A stretch of DNA of 64,000 bases, from NCBI GenBank assembly GCA_963565915.1, contig OY751491.1, positions 62,001 to 126,000 of the forward strand. Direction: 5' to 3'. Positions 10,401 to 21,077 of this stretch are shown here, in pieces. The translations under genes and the position numbers were made by a program. The first letter of the stretch is position 1. Each line of letters begins with the position of its first letter. The stretch comes from Entoloma clypeatum (Eukaryota > Basidiomycota > Agaricomycetes > Agaricales > Entolomataceae). The notes below the pieces were generated by a model. The model saw only the letters and a program-made list of their open reading frames with translations. It did not search any database and had not been told where the DNA came from.

Positions 10401-12190
10401 GGTTATGATTTGAGAGTGCTCTGTAGCAAGCTGCCATCACTCTGTAGTGCTACAGAGCAACCTCTCATGACTATGTATCACTACAGACTGTGTTTCTCCA
10501 ATGCTATGAATTGCCATAATATTGGCTCATTCATCAGATTCACTTGTAACACACGAAAGTGGTAGTATCAAAAATCATTTCCATTTGAAAGAAAATTCTA
10601 CAAGGCTACGAAAATGAAAAGAGATACAAAATGTCACGCCAAACCCAAGACAAGTCCCCCCCGCCCCACGCGTCCCTCAACGGTACATTGCCGCGCATCC
10701 CTCAGCGGGCATTGCCACATCCTCGGGGCCTATTTGCATGTCCCGCCAGAGAAAACTCCCCCCGCCCCAAGTGTCCCTCGGTGGTGCATTGCCACATTTG
10801 CTCATGCCTTATTCGCATGTCCCACCCTTCGCCCTGCCGTTCTTCTGCAGTGACTGTCTCAGTACTCTTCCCCACCACCCCCACCACTGTCATGTTCTCT
10901 GTTAGTGTGATGGGCATGCCATGTTCTGCACCATCCCGTGTTCTTAGGCCCCATGTGTCCCTCGGCAGGTGTAGCCACATTTCCTCACGCCCTCGCATGT
11001 CCCGCCCTTCCCCCCACCATTCTTCTGCTGTGGTCATTGCAGTAGCCCTCCCCCCACCGTTGCGCACTGCTATCATATTCTCCTTCATATGTCCCCTGCT
11101 GTTCTGTTAGTATGTGTGGTGTGGCACAGTGGTGTGCTCACCGGTAGTGCGGCCTGCATGGCCATCATGCGAACGGAGAGAGGAGGGGTTGATGAAGAGG
11201 ATGGGGGGAGGGATCAGACGTGAGGGTGATGGAGGGAGGGAGTTAAAGGGATGTTGATGGACTTTGGCTATTGTTCAACATCCCTTTAAGTCCCCCCATC
11301 TCCCTCATGTCTGCTCCCTCCCCCCCTCCTCATCAACCCCTCCTCTCTTTGTTCGCATGACGGCTGTGCAGGCTGCACTACCGGTGAGCACCCTGCTGTG
11401 CCACACACCACACATACTAACAGAACACAATGGCAGTGGGCGATGGTGGGGTGGAGGGCTGTTGCAATGGCCACAGCAGAAGAACGGCAGGGCGGAGGGT
11501 GGGACATGCACGAGAACATGAGAGGGTGCAAGCGAATGTGGCCACGCCTGCCGAGGGACGCGTAGGGCGGGACATGTCTAAGAACAGTGGGGAGAAGGGC
11601 AGTACATGCACAAAAACAGCAGGAAAAGGGCGGGATATGCACGAAAATGGCAGGACATGCGAGGGCACAAGGGAATGTGGCCATGCCTGCCAAGGGACAT
11701 GTGGGGCGGGACATGCCTAAGAACAGCGGGATGGCACGAGAGGATGTGGCGAGGATGGGGGACAGCACCCTGCTGTGCCACACCCATCATACTAACGGAG
11801 AACACAATGACAGTGGGGAGAGGGGGGGGAGAGGGGAGGACAAGGAGCATATGTACATCACTCTTCGCACATTTTTCAATGAGGGCCCTCATTTTCATAT
11901 TGTAATTCATGTCCTTTTTCGTATTCTGGTGCTATTCAGATGCATTTGGATGTATGAAAATCCAAGCATGAGGACTGATTGGTGAGTATGGCTTACTAGG
12001 TTACTATGATGATATGGCAGTTCTATGTTATGAAGTATTACAAGGCTATGGCTTACTAGAGTACTACAATACTTAGGCAGTTCTATGTTACAAGACTACA
12101 TCTTGCTACATCATGCTATAGCCCTCAGTTACACTGCTATAACATGTTATAGCACTACACCACACTACATGTTTGGGAGTGTTTGCTACA
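10400..12190. mobile_element. Insertion built as a large inverted repeat (foldback-like)
   Basis: It lies between two adjoining parts of the DIRS relic. Its core is a long imperfect palindrome: about 10675-11258 is the inverted complement of about 11268-11860, around a centre near 11262 (AAAGGGATGTTGA / TCAACATCCCTTT). Each arm is made of diverged tandem units of roughly 120-190 bp built on GGGACATG...AATGTGGCC...CCGAGGGAC. The open frames in it are by-products of the repeats. Outside the arms the sequence is AT-rich, with short CTACA/TGTAG-type motifs at both ends. No transposase is present. The exact ends and target duplication were not resolved. Confidence 0.6.
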
Positions 12191-12720
12191 GTTTGCTGAT
12201 GTAGCTGCTTGAGCACTGCAAACTCGCAGGCAGTGCCCAATACCAGGAGTTCGAGGCCGATCACTTCTGCCCACACAATGTCTCATCCCTTGGCTTTCCA
12301 CTCTGGTGTGAGGGTTCAGGCTTGCCATTGTTGGCTGATTGTGATTGCAATTCTGACGGATGAGCTTGCATCAGAGAAGGCTTGAATTTCCAGGAGTTCA
12401 ATGGGGGTTGGGATGGAAAGAGGGTGTGGGGGAGAGGAAAGTTGACTTGACCACCATTCCAGGTCTTGTGGTACCGATCGAGGGGGGGTGCATGGCTTGA
12501 AGGGTTCATTTCCAAAAATTGGAAACATCAGCTCCAGGCTCGTGAGGTAAGCCCAACCACCTGGTATTACTTGTGATGCATGCAGAAGCTTGCCATACAA
12601 TCTTCTCAGTTCATTGAGTTGATGTGTACGTTTTCTCAGCCACTTGTTGATGGTACATAGATACTTTGCTCTCTTCCATTCTGTTACGGACTCTACGGTA
12701 CGGTATGAGGACCACATCAT
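12190..12720 (-). mobile_element. DIRS relic: C-terminal reverse transcriptase part
   Basis: On the minus strand the frame from 12720 contains RLYGKLLHASQVIPGGWAYL, then DLEWWSSQLSS and FSDASSS, the thumb/connection region that precedes RNase H in DIRS-like polyproteins. It runs on with two stops through EWKAKG and DIVWAEVIGLELLVLGTA to about 12190. That is the sequence expected directly before the RNase H part now at 10400, so the two pieces were once contiguous. The N-terminal palm and fingers of the reverse transcriptase are missing. Confidence 0.7.
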
Positions 12721-12765
12721 ATCTTTTACCTATCATCCAAATACGGCGCCCTCTTACGAACTTAC

Positions 12766-13685
12766 TAGGCAATAGCGTGGGTACAGGTAACCTGTGCGGG
12801 TCACGGGTACGGGTATCCACGGGTCCAGGTCCGGGTCATGTTTTCGCAACCCGCGACCCCTGGCAGTACCCGTCACATGTCACACTCTGATGTGGCACTG
12901 CCTCGGGACTCTTCGCCAATGCCCACACCTGGTGCCCGGGGCTGGCTCTTGCCCAAACATCCAATGGCCATCTCCCACTCTCAACAGTCACGTCTCGCCC
13001 CCACTGCCGCCCAACGGCCATCTCTCTCGCCAACGGCCATCTCTCGCCACCCAACGGTCCCCACATGCGCCTAATGCCCCCCCACATGCACCCAACGGCC
13101 GCCACTCATGCCCACCACCCTGAACGGCTTCGTCTCGCCCGCCAATGCCGTCTAATGGCCGTCTAGCATCCCAACGAACACCTCTAGCGCCCAACCGCCC
13201 CCCCACATGCCCAACCGCCACCACTCATGCCCAACCGCCCCCACACATGCCCAACCGCCGCCACTCGCCCCAACGACACCTCTCGCGCCCACCAGCCGCC
13301 ACTCGCCCCAACGGGCACCTCTCGTGCCCACCAGCCCCCACACGCACCCACCGGCCACCACTTGCGCCCACCGCTCTGAATGGCCATGCATCATGCCCCA
13401 CTTGCACCTGGAGGAGAAGAGTGGGGCTGGGAGGATGGGGCTGGGGACAACAAGTCCCCAGCAGGGTGTAGTATGACGCGTGCAGGATGCATGTGTCTCG
13501 TAGTTTTTTTTTTGGTAGTTTAAATACATGTTGTTTCTATTGTGAACACCCGCACAGGAACCCGAACCCGTCGGTACCCACGTACCCGTGCTGCATCTAC
13601 CTGTGGGTCGACAGGTTGCTACCTGTGCGGGTACAGGTACAGGTTGGCGTTGTCGTACCCGCAGGAGTACCTGTGCCATTGCCTA
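12766..13685. mobile_element. Non-autonomous hAT-like element with a minisatellite core
   Basis: The 920 bp element has ends TAGGCAAT...ATTGCCTA, subterminal runs of CGGGTA/GTACCCG-type motifs on both sides, and a perfect 8 bp target duplication GAACTTAC (12758-12765 and 13686-13693). An 8 bp duplication with TAGG-type ends is the signature of the hAT superfamily. No transposase is encoded; the middle is a degenerate minisatellite. Confidence 0.85.
12960..13390. repeat. Degenerate minisatellite inside the hAT-like element
   Basis: Diverged units of about 16-20 bp on the theme CCCAACCGCCACCACTCATG / CCAACGGCCATCTCTC are repeated over some 430 bp. Open frames on both strands here are artefacts of the repeat. 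Confidence 0.7.
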
Positions 13686-13764
13686 GAACTTACTATGTCT
13701 AATGTCTATTTTCGCAACCTTCGATTCCCAGTCTGACTCACTACCTTACTTCATCATCTCCTTT

Positions 13765-14016
13765 AGTATACTTCGCTCCCACGCTGACTCGCTTTCCGCA
13801 GTCAGCTTACTCATTGTACATAGCCTTCCACAGTTGCCTTACTCATGTGCACTGCCTTCTGCAGTACTGACTCATCCACTATCGCCTATAGTCAGTACCT
13901 ATATAAACTCTCTGTAGCATAGCTAGATTCCTTAGATTTAGCAATCACATTGCTCTTCGCCTTTCCACTTCCTGCATACTCTGCCTGAACCTTGGAACGG
14001 TTTGTTAAGCATAACA
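13765..14016 (+). repeat. 3' part of the 5' LTR of the gypsy element
   Basis: It matches the end of the solo LTR at 82-1280: TTTAGTATACTTCGCTCCC, the CTGACTCGCTTTCCGCAG motifs, the TATATAAA box at about 13900 and the GCATAACA end. The upstream half with TCGGA motifs is absent; the hAT-like element ends 80 bp before the similarity begins. Confidence 0.75.
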
Positions 14017-15652
14017 AGTTGCTAAATCTCGTTAGGTTCGCCCAGAGCGAAGAGAGCAACTACCAGACGAGTCAAGACGTCGCGCTTCTTTGAAGACTTC
14101 ACCAGTAACCCATTCAGCACGCCAGAAGCCCGACAGGAGGAACTAAGTCTTTGAGACAGTATCGATTTTACGCTCATCCAGCAGTACATCGAATTGGAGA
14201 TCTGTCGCATCCTACAGCAGGTGCTTGACGAAGAACTAGACAACGACGAGCATCGCCCCCACGGCGAGATAGCAGAGAGCATCCATCTTGCTCGGCAACA
14301 CCAGATTGCGCGTTACAACGCCCGACAGAACGAACTCGAAAGCTTTCGCGTTCAAGAAGGACCTCAGACAGGTCGGATCACAGAGATCAGAGAGTTTATC
14401 GGTGTCCAGACAACTGTTATCAGAAGATTGATTAGGACGCTCACATCGAGACGTTCCAGAGCCACATCACATCTTACTCAAAGCAGCAGATCTATGCCCA
14501 CTTCACCACTGAAGAGCAACAGACCAAGTACAACCGTTGGGCATGGAATGAGAGACTTGACCCCTTCACACGACCAACGGACATGCAGGAACAGAGATTT
14601 CTTAGAGATCTACAGAGGAAATACCCCAAGTGTTTTGCCACGGATTCCACCGACGAGTCACCTGACAAATTTACTTCTGACTCTGCGCAGTCAGATATCG
14701 AACAGACGCCTAGAACAGGGACTCATTTTCAATCCTTACCTGTATCCCGAACCCCATCTTCATCCCAACAACCCAACCCCTCTTCTCCTCCGCAGACTCT
14801 AGACATGGCAGAAGCTCCGGCAGTACAAACAATGGATACATCCAAGATCATCAAGGATCCTGGGATGTTCAAGGACAGACACACCTTTGACAAGTGGTGG
14901 AAAGATTACAAAAGAGCCTCACAGATGATCAGAAGATTCTTGCAGCACTATCCCACATGATGGAAGGGTCTGGCAGGCACTGGGCCAGTAACAAGTTAGA
15001 CGCTCTTGCTGTTGACAACGAGAACATCACCTGGCTAGGTTTCTCCAATGATATCGCCACACAATTCTCCATCGCCAACAAATCGGTCGCTGCCAAAGTG
15101 AGACTCGAAGTCCTGAGATAAGAGAAATGCACTGTCAACAAATTCTTGGACAAATTCGAAGAGCCCTTGAAGCTGTCAAATCTTGGCAAAGAAACTGGGA
15201 AATACATCCTAGAAAAGAATGTCAACTGCAGAATCTCTGAACAAGTGGCTAGTGATGGCAAGACATACTCTGAGTACGCAAAGGAGATCCAAAACAAGGG
15301 ATGACAGATGGAAGGACATGCGCTGGTCATTCGAGGTGGTGGCGACATGCGCACCGGATCAGGTACCACTTATGGTGGTCAGGGCAAGGCCATGGAGATC
15401 AACAAAGCAGGAGTAGCCCATTGCTACAACTGTCAATGCTTTGGTCACCTGGCTAAAGACTGTAGCACTCCAAAGAAGAAAGACAGTCGCAAGTGTTTCA
15501 ACTGTGACCAAGAAGGCCATATCACGTGCAACTGCCGCAAGCTGAAGAAGAACTCCGGAAGGGTTAGGAAGGTGTCCGAGGAAGATGCTGAGAATGATGA
15601 AACCACAATCTTAGAAGCCGACGAGAAGGATTTTCCCGAAGGGTCCGATTAA
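14017..15652 (+). pseudogene. Ty3/gypsy gag region, decayed
   Basis: The gag coding sequence directly follows the LTR and runs through frames broken by frameshifts near 14780-14960 and a stop near 15120. The C-terminal part carries two CCHC zinc knuckles (CYNCQCFGHLAKDC at about 15420 and CFNCDQEGHITCNC at about 15495), the RNA-binding motif of gypsy nucleocapsids, followed by an acidic tail. The middle contains the capsid-like segment DPGMFKDRHTFDKWWKDY. It would package element RNA if intact, but no single frame covers it. Confidence 0.75.
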
Positions 15653-18509
15653 ACGACACTAAGTCGCGACCCTTATCTATTAAACGGACTTGCTTGCCTT
15701 GTATGACTGCAGACAATAGAACCTATGTCATCCCTGCCAAGCAAGCTGCTGCGTCGACTAAGATTGTGAAGGGAGATAAGCCTCCAAAAAGATGAGAGAT
15801 CAGGCTGTTAGCTCAGCTCAAAACACGACGAGGACCAAAGGTTATCCGACCTGAGGTTGACAGCGGATGTGAACACACATGCATCCATCCCAGAATAGTA
15901 CATGAACAGAACCTCCCCATGCGAGGAATACCGCCCATAGCAATTCTAAATGCGGATGGATCACCAAATCGACAACAGAAAGCGAGCCAACTTGCCGAAG
16001 TCAAACTGGATTTGGGAGCACATCAGGAAACCATGGAAGCAATGGTACTGGAAATTGGGAGAACGGACATGCTCTTGGGACATGACTGGTTGGTACACCA
16101 CAACCCCACAATCAATTGGACAACCGGCGCGGTAACATTTAACTGGTGTCCAACAACATGTCAAACCAAACACTCGGATTTCAGGATTAACCTTGATGGT
16201 CACAAACACCGGGTTCGCATGGTTGAGGTGCGCGACAAAGATGCACCCAAAAAGTCAGATCAGAAATGGAAGCCTGGAGACCCTATTTTGGAAGCTGTCA
16301 CTCCCACACCACCTCCCACAACCAAACGACCCTCATATGTTGAACGATTTGCTCATCTCTTCGAAAAAGAGAACTTTGATAAGATCCCAAAGGAGAGAGA
16401 ATGGGACCATGGTATTGAACTTACACCGGACACACCAAAGGAACTAGGGGGAAATACATATCCTATGACGCAAAAGGAACAAGAGGAATTGGACGCATTC
16501 ATTGACGAGGGTCTAGCAACAAGAAAGATCCGCCCATCCAAATCCCCTTATGCCTCCCCTTGCTTCTTCATCAACAAGAAGGATGGCTCCAAATGATTGG
16601 TACAAGATTACCGCATGGTCAATAAATTCACGGTCAAAGACAAGTTCCCACTCCCACGAATATCCGATCTCTTGGACGTACTGAAAGATGCAGTTTACTT
16701 CAATAAAATGGACATCATGTGGGGCTATAACAATGTCCGGATTAAGGAGGGCAATGAATGGAAAGCTGCCTTCCTCACCAGTCAAGGATTGTTCAAACCA
16801 TTGGTCATGTTTTTTGGTCTTTGCAACTCCCCGGGAACGTTCTCTCAAATGATGGCTAGTCTATTCCAGGACCAGATCCGCCGACGTATCTGCTGATCTA
16901 CATGGATGACATCATGGTTATTGGTAAAACCTCGCATGAAACACCAAAGAAATCCTACAGATCCTATCGGACAATGATTTGTTCCTAAAGGAGAAGAAGT
17001 GTTTATGGGAAGTAACGAAATGTCCTATATTGGGATATGTTGTTGGTGAGGGACATGTTGAAATGGAAACTGAGAAGGTGGATATGATCTGAAACTGGCA
17101 AGCACCCACATCAAAAAAGGAAGTTCAGAGGTTCCTTGGATTTGCTAACTTCTCTCAACGTTTTATTGAAGGGTACTCAAACATTGCGAAACCTCTCACT
17201 GCGCTCACAGGCGGTACAGCATTTACTTGGGGACCAACAGAGCAGCAAGCCTTTGAAGGTCTCATATGGGCAATTACATCGGCACCAGTCTTGGCATTAC
17301 CAAAACCAGAGGGACAGTTCAGGGTTGAAACCAATGCATCGGGCTATGCCATTGGAGCGGTACTCTCTCAAAAGCAAGACGACAAATGGCATCCCATCAC
17401 GTTCTTGTCGCGGACCATGTCTGTGGCTGAACAGAATTACGAGATATACAACAAGGAACTCCTGGCGGTCATGGAAGCATTGAAAGATTGGAGACACTAT
17501 CTGCTTGAAGCCAGGGAACATTTCGAGATCTTGGCCGATCACAAGAACCTGGAATATTTCTGTTATCCTCAGGACCTAAATCAACAACAGTGACGCTGGA
17601 AAATGAAGTTACAAGACTATGACTTTGAATTATGACATGTGCCCAGCAAGACCAATGCAAAAGCGGACATCCTGTCGTGCTTACCCTGGTATGAAGCAGA
17701 ACTCGAACCACAAGACAGTGACCAAATGCTCAAAGAAGGATTATTCTTGAAACAGTTGGAATCAGAAGATGTGGTACAAATGGAGATGTTCACAGAGGAA
17801 CAATTCTTTGAAGGGGGTGAAACATCTGATTCCATCAAAATCAGAAACATCACAACCATTGAAAACCCATGGATCGCACGCATCAAGGCTTTAAACCGCA
17901 TGGAGACAGAAGTAGCACAAGGCCTAAAAAAGAATTCTCATTGGTATCAGCAGAAGAATGGGATCACCTATGCAGGAGAACGAGTCTATGTCTCACCAGA
18001 TCCACAATTACAACAAGAATTGATGTTTGAATCACACAATGCACCAGTGGCTGGACATCCAGGACAGTACCAAACACATGAACTCCTCACTCGCACCTAC
18101 TGGTGGCCTACCATCCTGCATGATGTGAAGAAGTATGTGAAAGGTTGCAACACTTGTCAACGCAACAAGATCAACCGACAGAAGCGACATGCTCCACTAC
18201 ATCCCCATGCAGCACCAAGTCACCCATGGGAAGACATAGGGATCGATGTTGTGGGACCAATACCAGAATCTGATGGAAAAAATGCAATTCTGGTCATCAC
18301 GGATAGACATTCAAAGATGCTTCACCTCATTCTGACAACCATGGAATTATCGGCTGAAGGATTAGCCAAGATCTATCGGGATCAGATATGGAAGCTTCAT
18401 GGGATCCCCAAGAAGATCATCAGCGATAGGGGACTGCAGTTCACTGCAAAGTTCGTGGAGATACTCTGCCACATGCTAGGGATCAAGAGGAATCTGTCCA
18501 CTGCATACC
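15653..18509 (+). pseudogene. Ty3/gypsy pol region, decayed (protease, RT, RNase H, integrase)
   Basis: Domains in order: aspartic protease remnant (VDSGCEHTCIHP near 15855); reverse transcriptase (PYASPCFFINKKDGSK from 16540, LVQDYRMVNKFT, the catalytic YMDDIM at about 16898); RNase H (VETNASGYAIGAVLSQ from 17325); zinc-binding integrase N-terminus (GHPGQYQTHELLTRTYWWP, CNTCQRNK, about 18050-18165); and integrase core with two of its catalytic Asp residues (IDVVGPI, SDRGLQF). Stops interrupt it at 15793, 16594, 17090, 17590 and 17632, several of them TGA where a CGA arginine codon is expected. The gypsy sequence ends at STAY/HP, before the catalytic Glu, because of a solo LTR and then a junction with another gene. 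Confidence 0.85.
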
Positions 18510-18808
18510 TGTAAGGGCGACCTTACGATCCAAGACTTGAACTCAGATACTTGCAAGGGAGATCTGAAGTTTAGATTGAGCAGTCTGATAAGTAATACAA
18601 CACACACCTTGCAAGGGAGATCTGAAGAGAAAGTTCTAAGGATTCCCCTGCAAGCTAGCGAGATAAATAGTAAAATGAGATATGAAATAGCGCCTTCTGC
18701 GGCATTTCAGTGTTGCAAGCGGTCTTTGGACATTCAGAGTATTTCACTGGTAGGAAAGTCCTGTCAATTGTGGCTAGTTATGTGCATGTCCCTCCCCCTC
18801 CCCCGTCA
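18510..18808 (+). mobile_element. Second solo LTR, inserted in the gypsy integrase
   Basis: The 299 bp insert begins TG (with the internal hairpin GTAAGG-GCGA-CCTTAC) and ends CA. It is flanked by TACC (18506-18509 and 18809-18812; the match extends to CATACC). Removing it restores the codons for the canonical integrase motif STAYHP. A GCAAGGGAGATCTGAAG motif occurs twice inside. It belongs to a different LTR family from the one at 82-1280. Confidence 0.75.
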
Positions 18809-18829
18809 TACCATCCGTTGACAGCTACT

Positions 18830-19552
18830 GGCAAAGGGAGCCTCCGCCGTCCTCATCTACGGCGCTGTCGATAGCCCTCTCGCTCAGCCCCGCGCATTGC
18901 TTGGAGGCCACTTCCTCACTGCGCACACTGCCGTGAGCATCACAAAGCTCTTTCATCTGCTCCCGACCGAACAGAAATTCGAAGAACTTGAATGGCTGGC
19001 GGGGTCGCTGTGCTGTGCGTGTGCGATCGTTGTCATGCAGATTACTGAGACGACGCATCCTCCAGCTGGTGCGTTGTATTCTGCTCGCATGTACACCACT
19101 CTCATCGAAATTTATTCTTTAGGCGCCACGGCCCTGCTAGCAGCAGTCAACGAAGAGGTGCGACAGATGGGGTGGTACTAGCATCAGCAAATCAGACATG
19201 TGCTACAGAGTGCTACATAGTGCTCTGTAGCATACATCCCTGAGAATGTAGTGCCCTATAGTGCCCATAGCAGCCATAGCACATGTCTGATTTGCTGATG
19301 TATCTCCCCGTCATCATGCTCTCTTGCTCCCTCTCCCTCGCAGTTGCTCTCGTGATCAACAATATCCAGCGGAGATACCCCATTTGGTGGTTCGCCCCTC
19401 CTACACCAACGCCTCCGCCACTCTCAGCCCCGACATCACCACTCTCAAAGCCAGAGGCGATCACGAGTGACAGCAACTCCGGCTCGGCGCAGGATCCGAT
19501 CCCCATTTCTAGTATGTCTTTCGGCAAACGAGGGGGTTTGTCTCCCGTATAG
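18830..19552 (+). pseudogene. HPP-family membrane protein gene, 5'-truncated and MITE-disrupted
   Basis: The reading starts in mid-protein at GASAVLIYGAVDSPLAQPR, the diagnostic HPP-family block, and continues with GGHFLTAHTAVSITKLFHLLP and THPPAG. A 53 bp GT-AG intron (about 19065-19117) then leads to ATALLAAVNEEVRQMGWY. The 119 bp MITE is inserted there, and YLPVIMLS, the last membrane helix, QRRYPIWWF and a Pro/Ser-rich tail follow to the stop at 19550. HPP proteins are multi-span membrane proteins (plant and bacterial members have been linked to nitrite transport). The N-terminal helices and start codon are missing: upstream DNA is gypsy integrase. The MITE also puts a TAG into the frame, so the gene is dead. 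Confidence 0.85.
19182..19300 (+). mobile_element. 119 bp MITE, copy 1
   Basis: The terminal inverted repeats are at least 24 bp (CATCAGCAAATCAGACATGT...). The flanking duplication is TA (19179-19180 and 19301-19302), with one extra G at the left edge. It splits the tyrosine codon of a WYYLP stretch in the HPP pseudogene. The element is identical over all 119 bases to the inverted copy at 25118-25236. Confidence 0.88.
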
Positions 19553-19884
19553 TATTTGGTCGAAAGTTTTACCAGTATCTTGTGGTCCGTGTGTCCTTTT
19601 TTTTGGATCAGCTGGACGAACATGCTCAATGATCGATGTAAACGGCTAGGCTTCACATCCACACCATTATATTGCACCGATGTAGACTATATGCGCGACT
19701 CGCCGGATAGACGCTTCGGATGTATACCCTGGGTAAGTAATTGTATTGAGCGAAAAAGAAGACGAGAATATGATGATACACACGATAAATGGATGAGAAA
19801 CAGATCCAAGAGGGTGACATATCAAAGGAGAAATATAGGTACATGTGAATGAACATGAAAGGAGACGAAAGACAGAAAAAAACG
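19553..19884. other. Intergenic region between convergent genes
   Basis: It lies between the HPP pseudogene (plus) and the BTB gene (minus). It is A-rich near 19740-19890 and no feature was recognised. Confidence 0.4.
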
Positions 19885-20878
19885 CTAAGGAAAATGAGAA
19901 ACGCGTTTAACACGTCGCGTGAAAAATGTGAATGTGATGGGGAGTTCGTTACGTAGAAAGGCACCGAACTTTGGTATTTTTTCGACCCTTTCCTTCACGG
20001 CTATTCGCCAACTCCGAATCCAACTCGTCTCATTAAGCGAGGCCGCAACCGTTTCAAGTTCGGTCAAGACGCCGACGGGACCCCATAGGCTACGCAGCGT
20101 TTGTGTATATTCATCCTTCCAGAGTTTCTGCCCACATACTTCTACTACAACAAGGTGCCCCTCCGCTCGCAAGACAGACATCCATGCTTCGTGATAACGA
20201 ATCTACATCAACCCATGAGATCCACCTGTGTGGCGCAGAATAAAGTAACTCTGCAACAAGACGCACCCATGGTATCATGAGATGCTGAGGCAGCGAAGTC
20301 ATGACGTCGACGAGGGAACTCCGGAGAAGGATTGGCGCCACATTATCCATGAGGTTTGGGTAATCATGCTTCTCAGCATAAATCAGGATCTCTAAAGCGT
20401 GCTCTGGGAGGGTGTTGCTACGGCCGCGTTCAGCAGAAGCGGTGAAGGCTGATCAAGAAAATTTCTGCGTACCTCATTTGCATGCGACATAGCTCCATCG
20501 CACCAAAGATCTGGTATTTCTCAGACGCTTCGGCTAGAGACGCAAGAACATTCAATTTCAAACTGGCGAGGTTTTGAGCTCGTTGTGGGTGCATGAACTG
20601 GAACAGGAGCTCCAGTGTCGTGGATGTTTCTTCAAGTGGAACCACCTCGTCTAGGGACGTTTGGATCGTCGATGGGGCGAAACCGGTGGCGTGGGCTTCG
20701 ATAAATTTCCTTTGGAAGAAGAATAAGACACCATCTTTGGAGATGCAGGTGATATCAGATGAGTCCGGATCGTTGACTATGGTATGCGAACGGGGTCAGC
20801 ATCTTCGATCTGTAAATCGCAAGTGAAACTAAACATGCATTGTGCGGAAATCTGAGGAACTTCTGTGTGAAGAGACAT
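19885..20878 (-). CDS. BTB/POZ-domain protein
   Basis: Exons on the minus strand: main BTB exon 20776-20473, then 20417-20267, then 20202-19885, joined by GT-AG introns of 55 and 64 bp that keep the frame (…LCRMQMS|NTLPEHALEIL…; …LMIPW|IRYHEAWMSVL…). A short first exon from the ATG at 20878 (MSLHTEVPQIS) is likely, but its splice is unresolved. The BTB fold is seen as NDPDSSDITCISKDGVLFFF, HATGFAPSTIQT, VPLEETSTTLELLFQFMHPQ and LAEASEKYQIFGAMELC. Large families of such proteins occur in agaricomycetes. BTB domains mediate protein-protein contacts, often as Cullin-3 adaptors; the partner here is unknown. It is transcribed divergently from ATG14, with starts only 200 bp apart. Confidence 0.75.
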
Positions 20879-21077
20879 CTTTGTCGATATGTAGGTAGAG
20901 GAGATGAAGGGGTTGAAGTGTACCAAGTAATTTGGGCTCAGTTGATAAGTGGTGTGTTAAGGCGGTCGAGTAATTCTTTCGCACTCCTTGGCACTGTTTT
21001 GGGCTCTTCGCCCCACAGATCTAGAGGTCATTCGCCAGTGGTGACTCCTGGCATCACCGCCGAGGTGACGGTTCGCA

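Noticed and set aside
10614..11910. Several open frames of 80-165 codons on both strands
   Set aside because: They come from tandem repeats in an inverted-repeat block; codon content and overlap on both strands show they are not genes.
12960..13680. Long His/Pro- or Gly/Trp-rich open frames
   Set aside because: Translation of a degenerate minisatellite inside a non-autonomous transposon.
19213..19677. A 154-codon minus-strand frame across the MITE
   Set aside because: Antisense of the HPP C-terminus and of MITE sequence.
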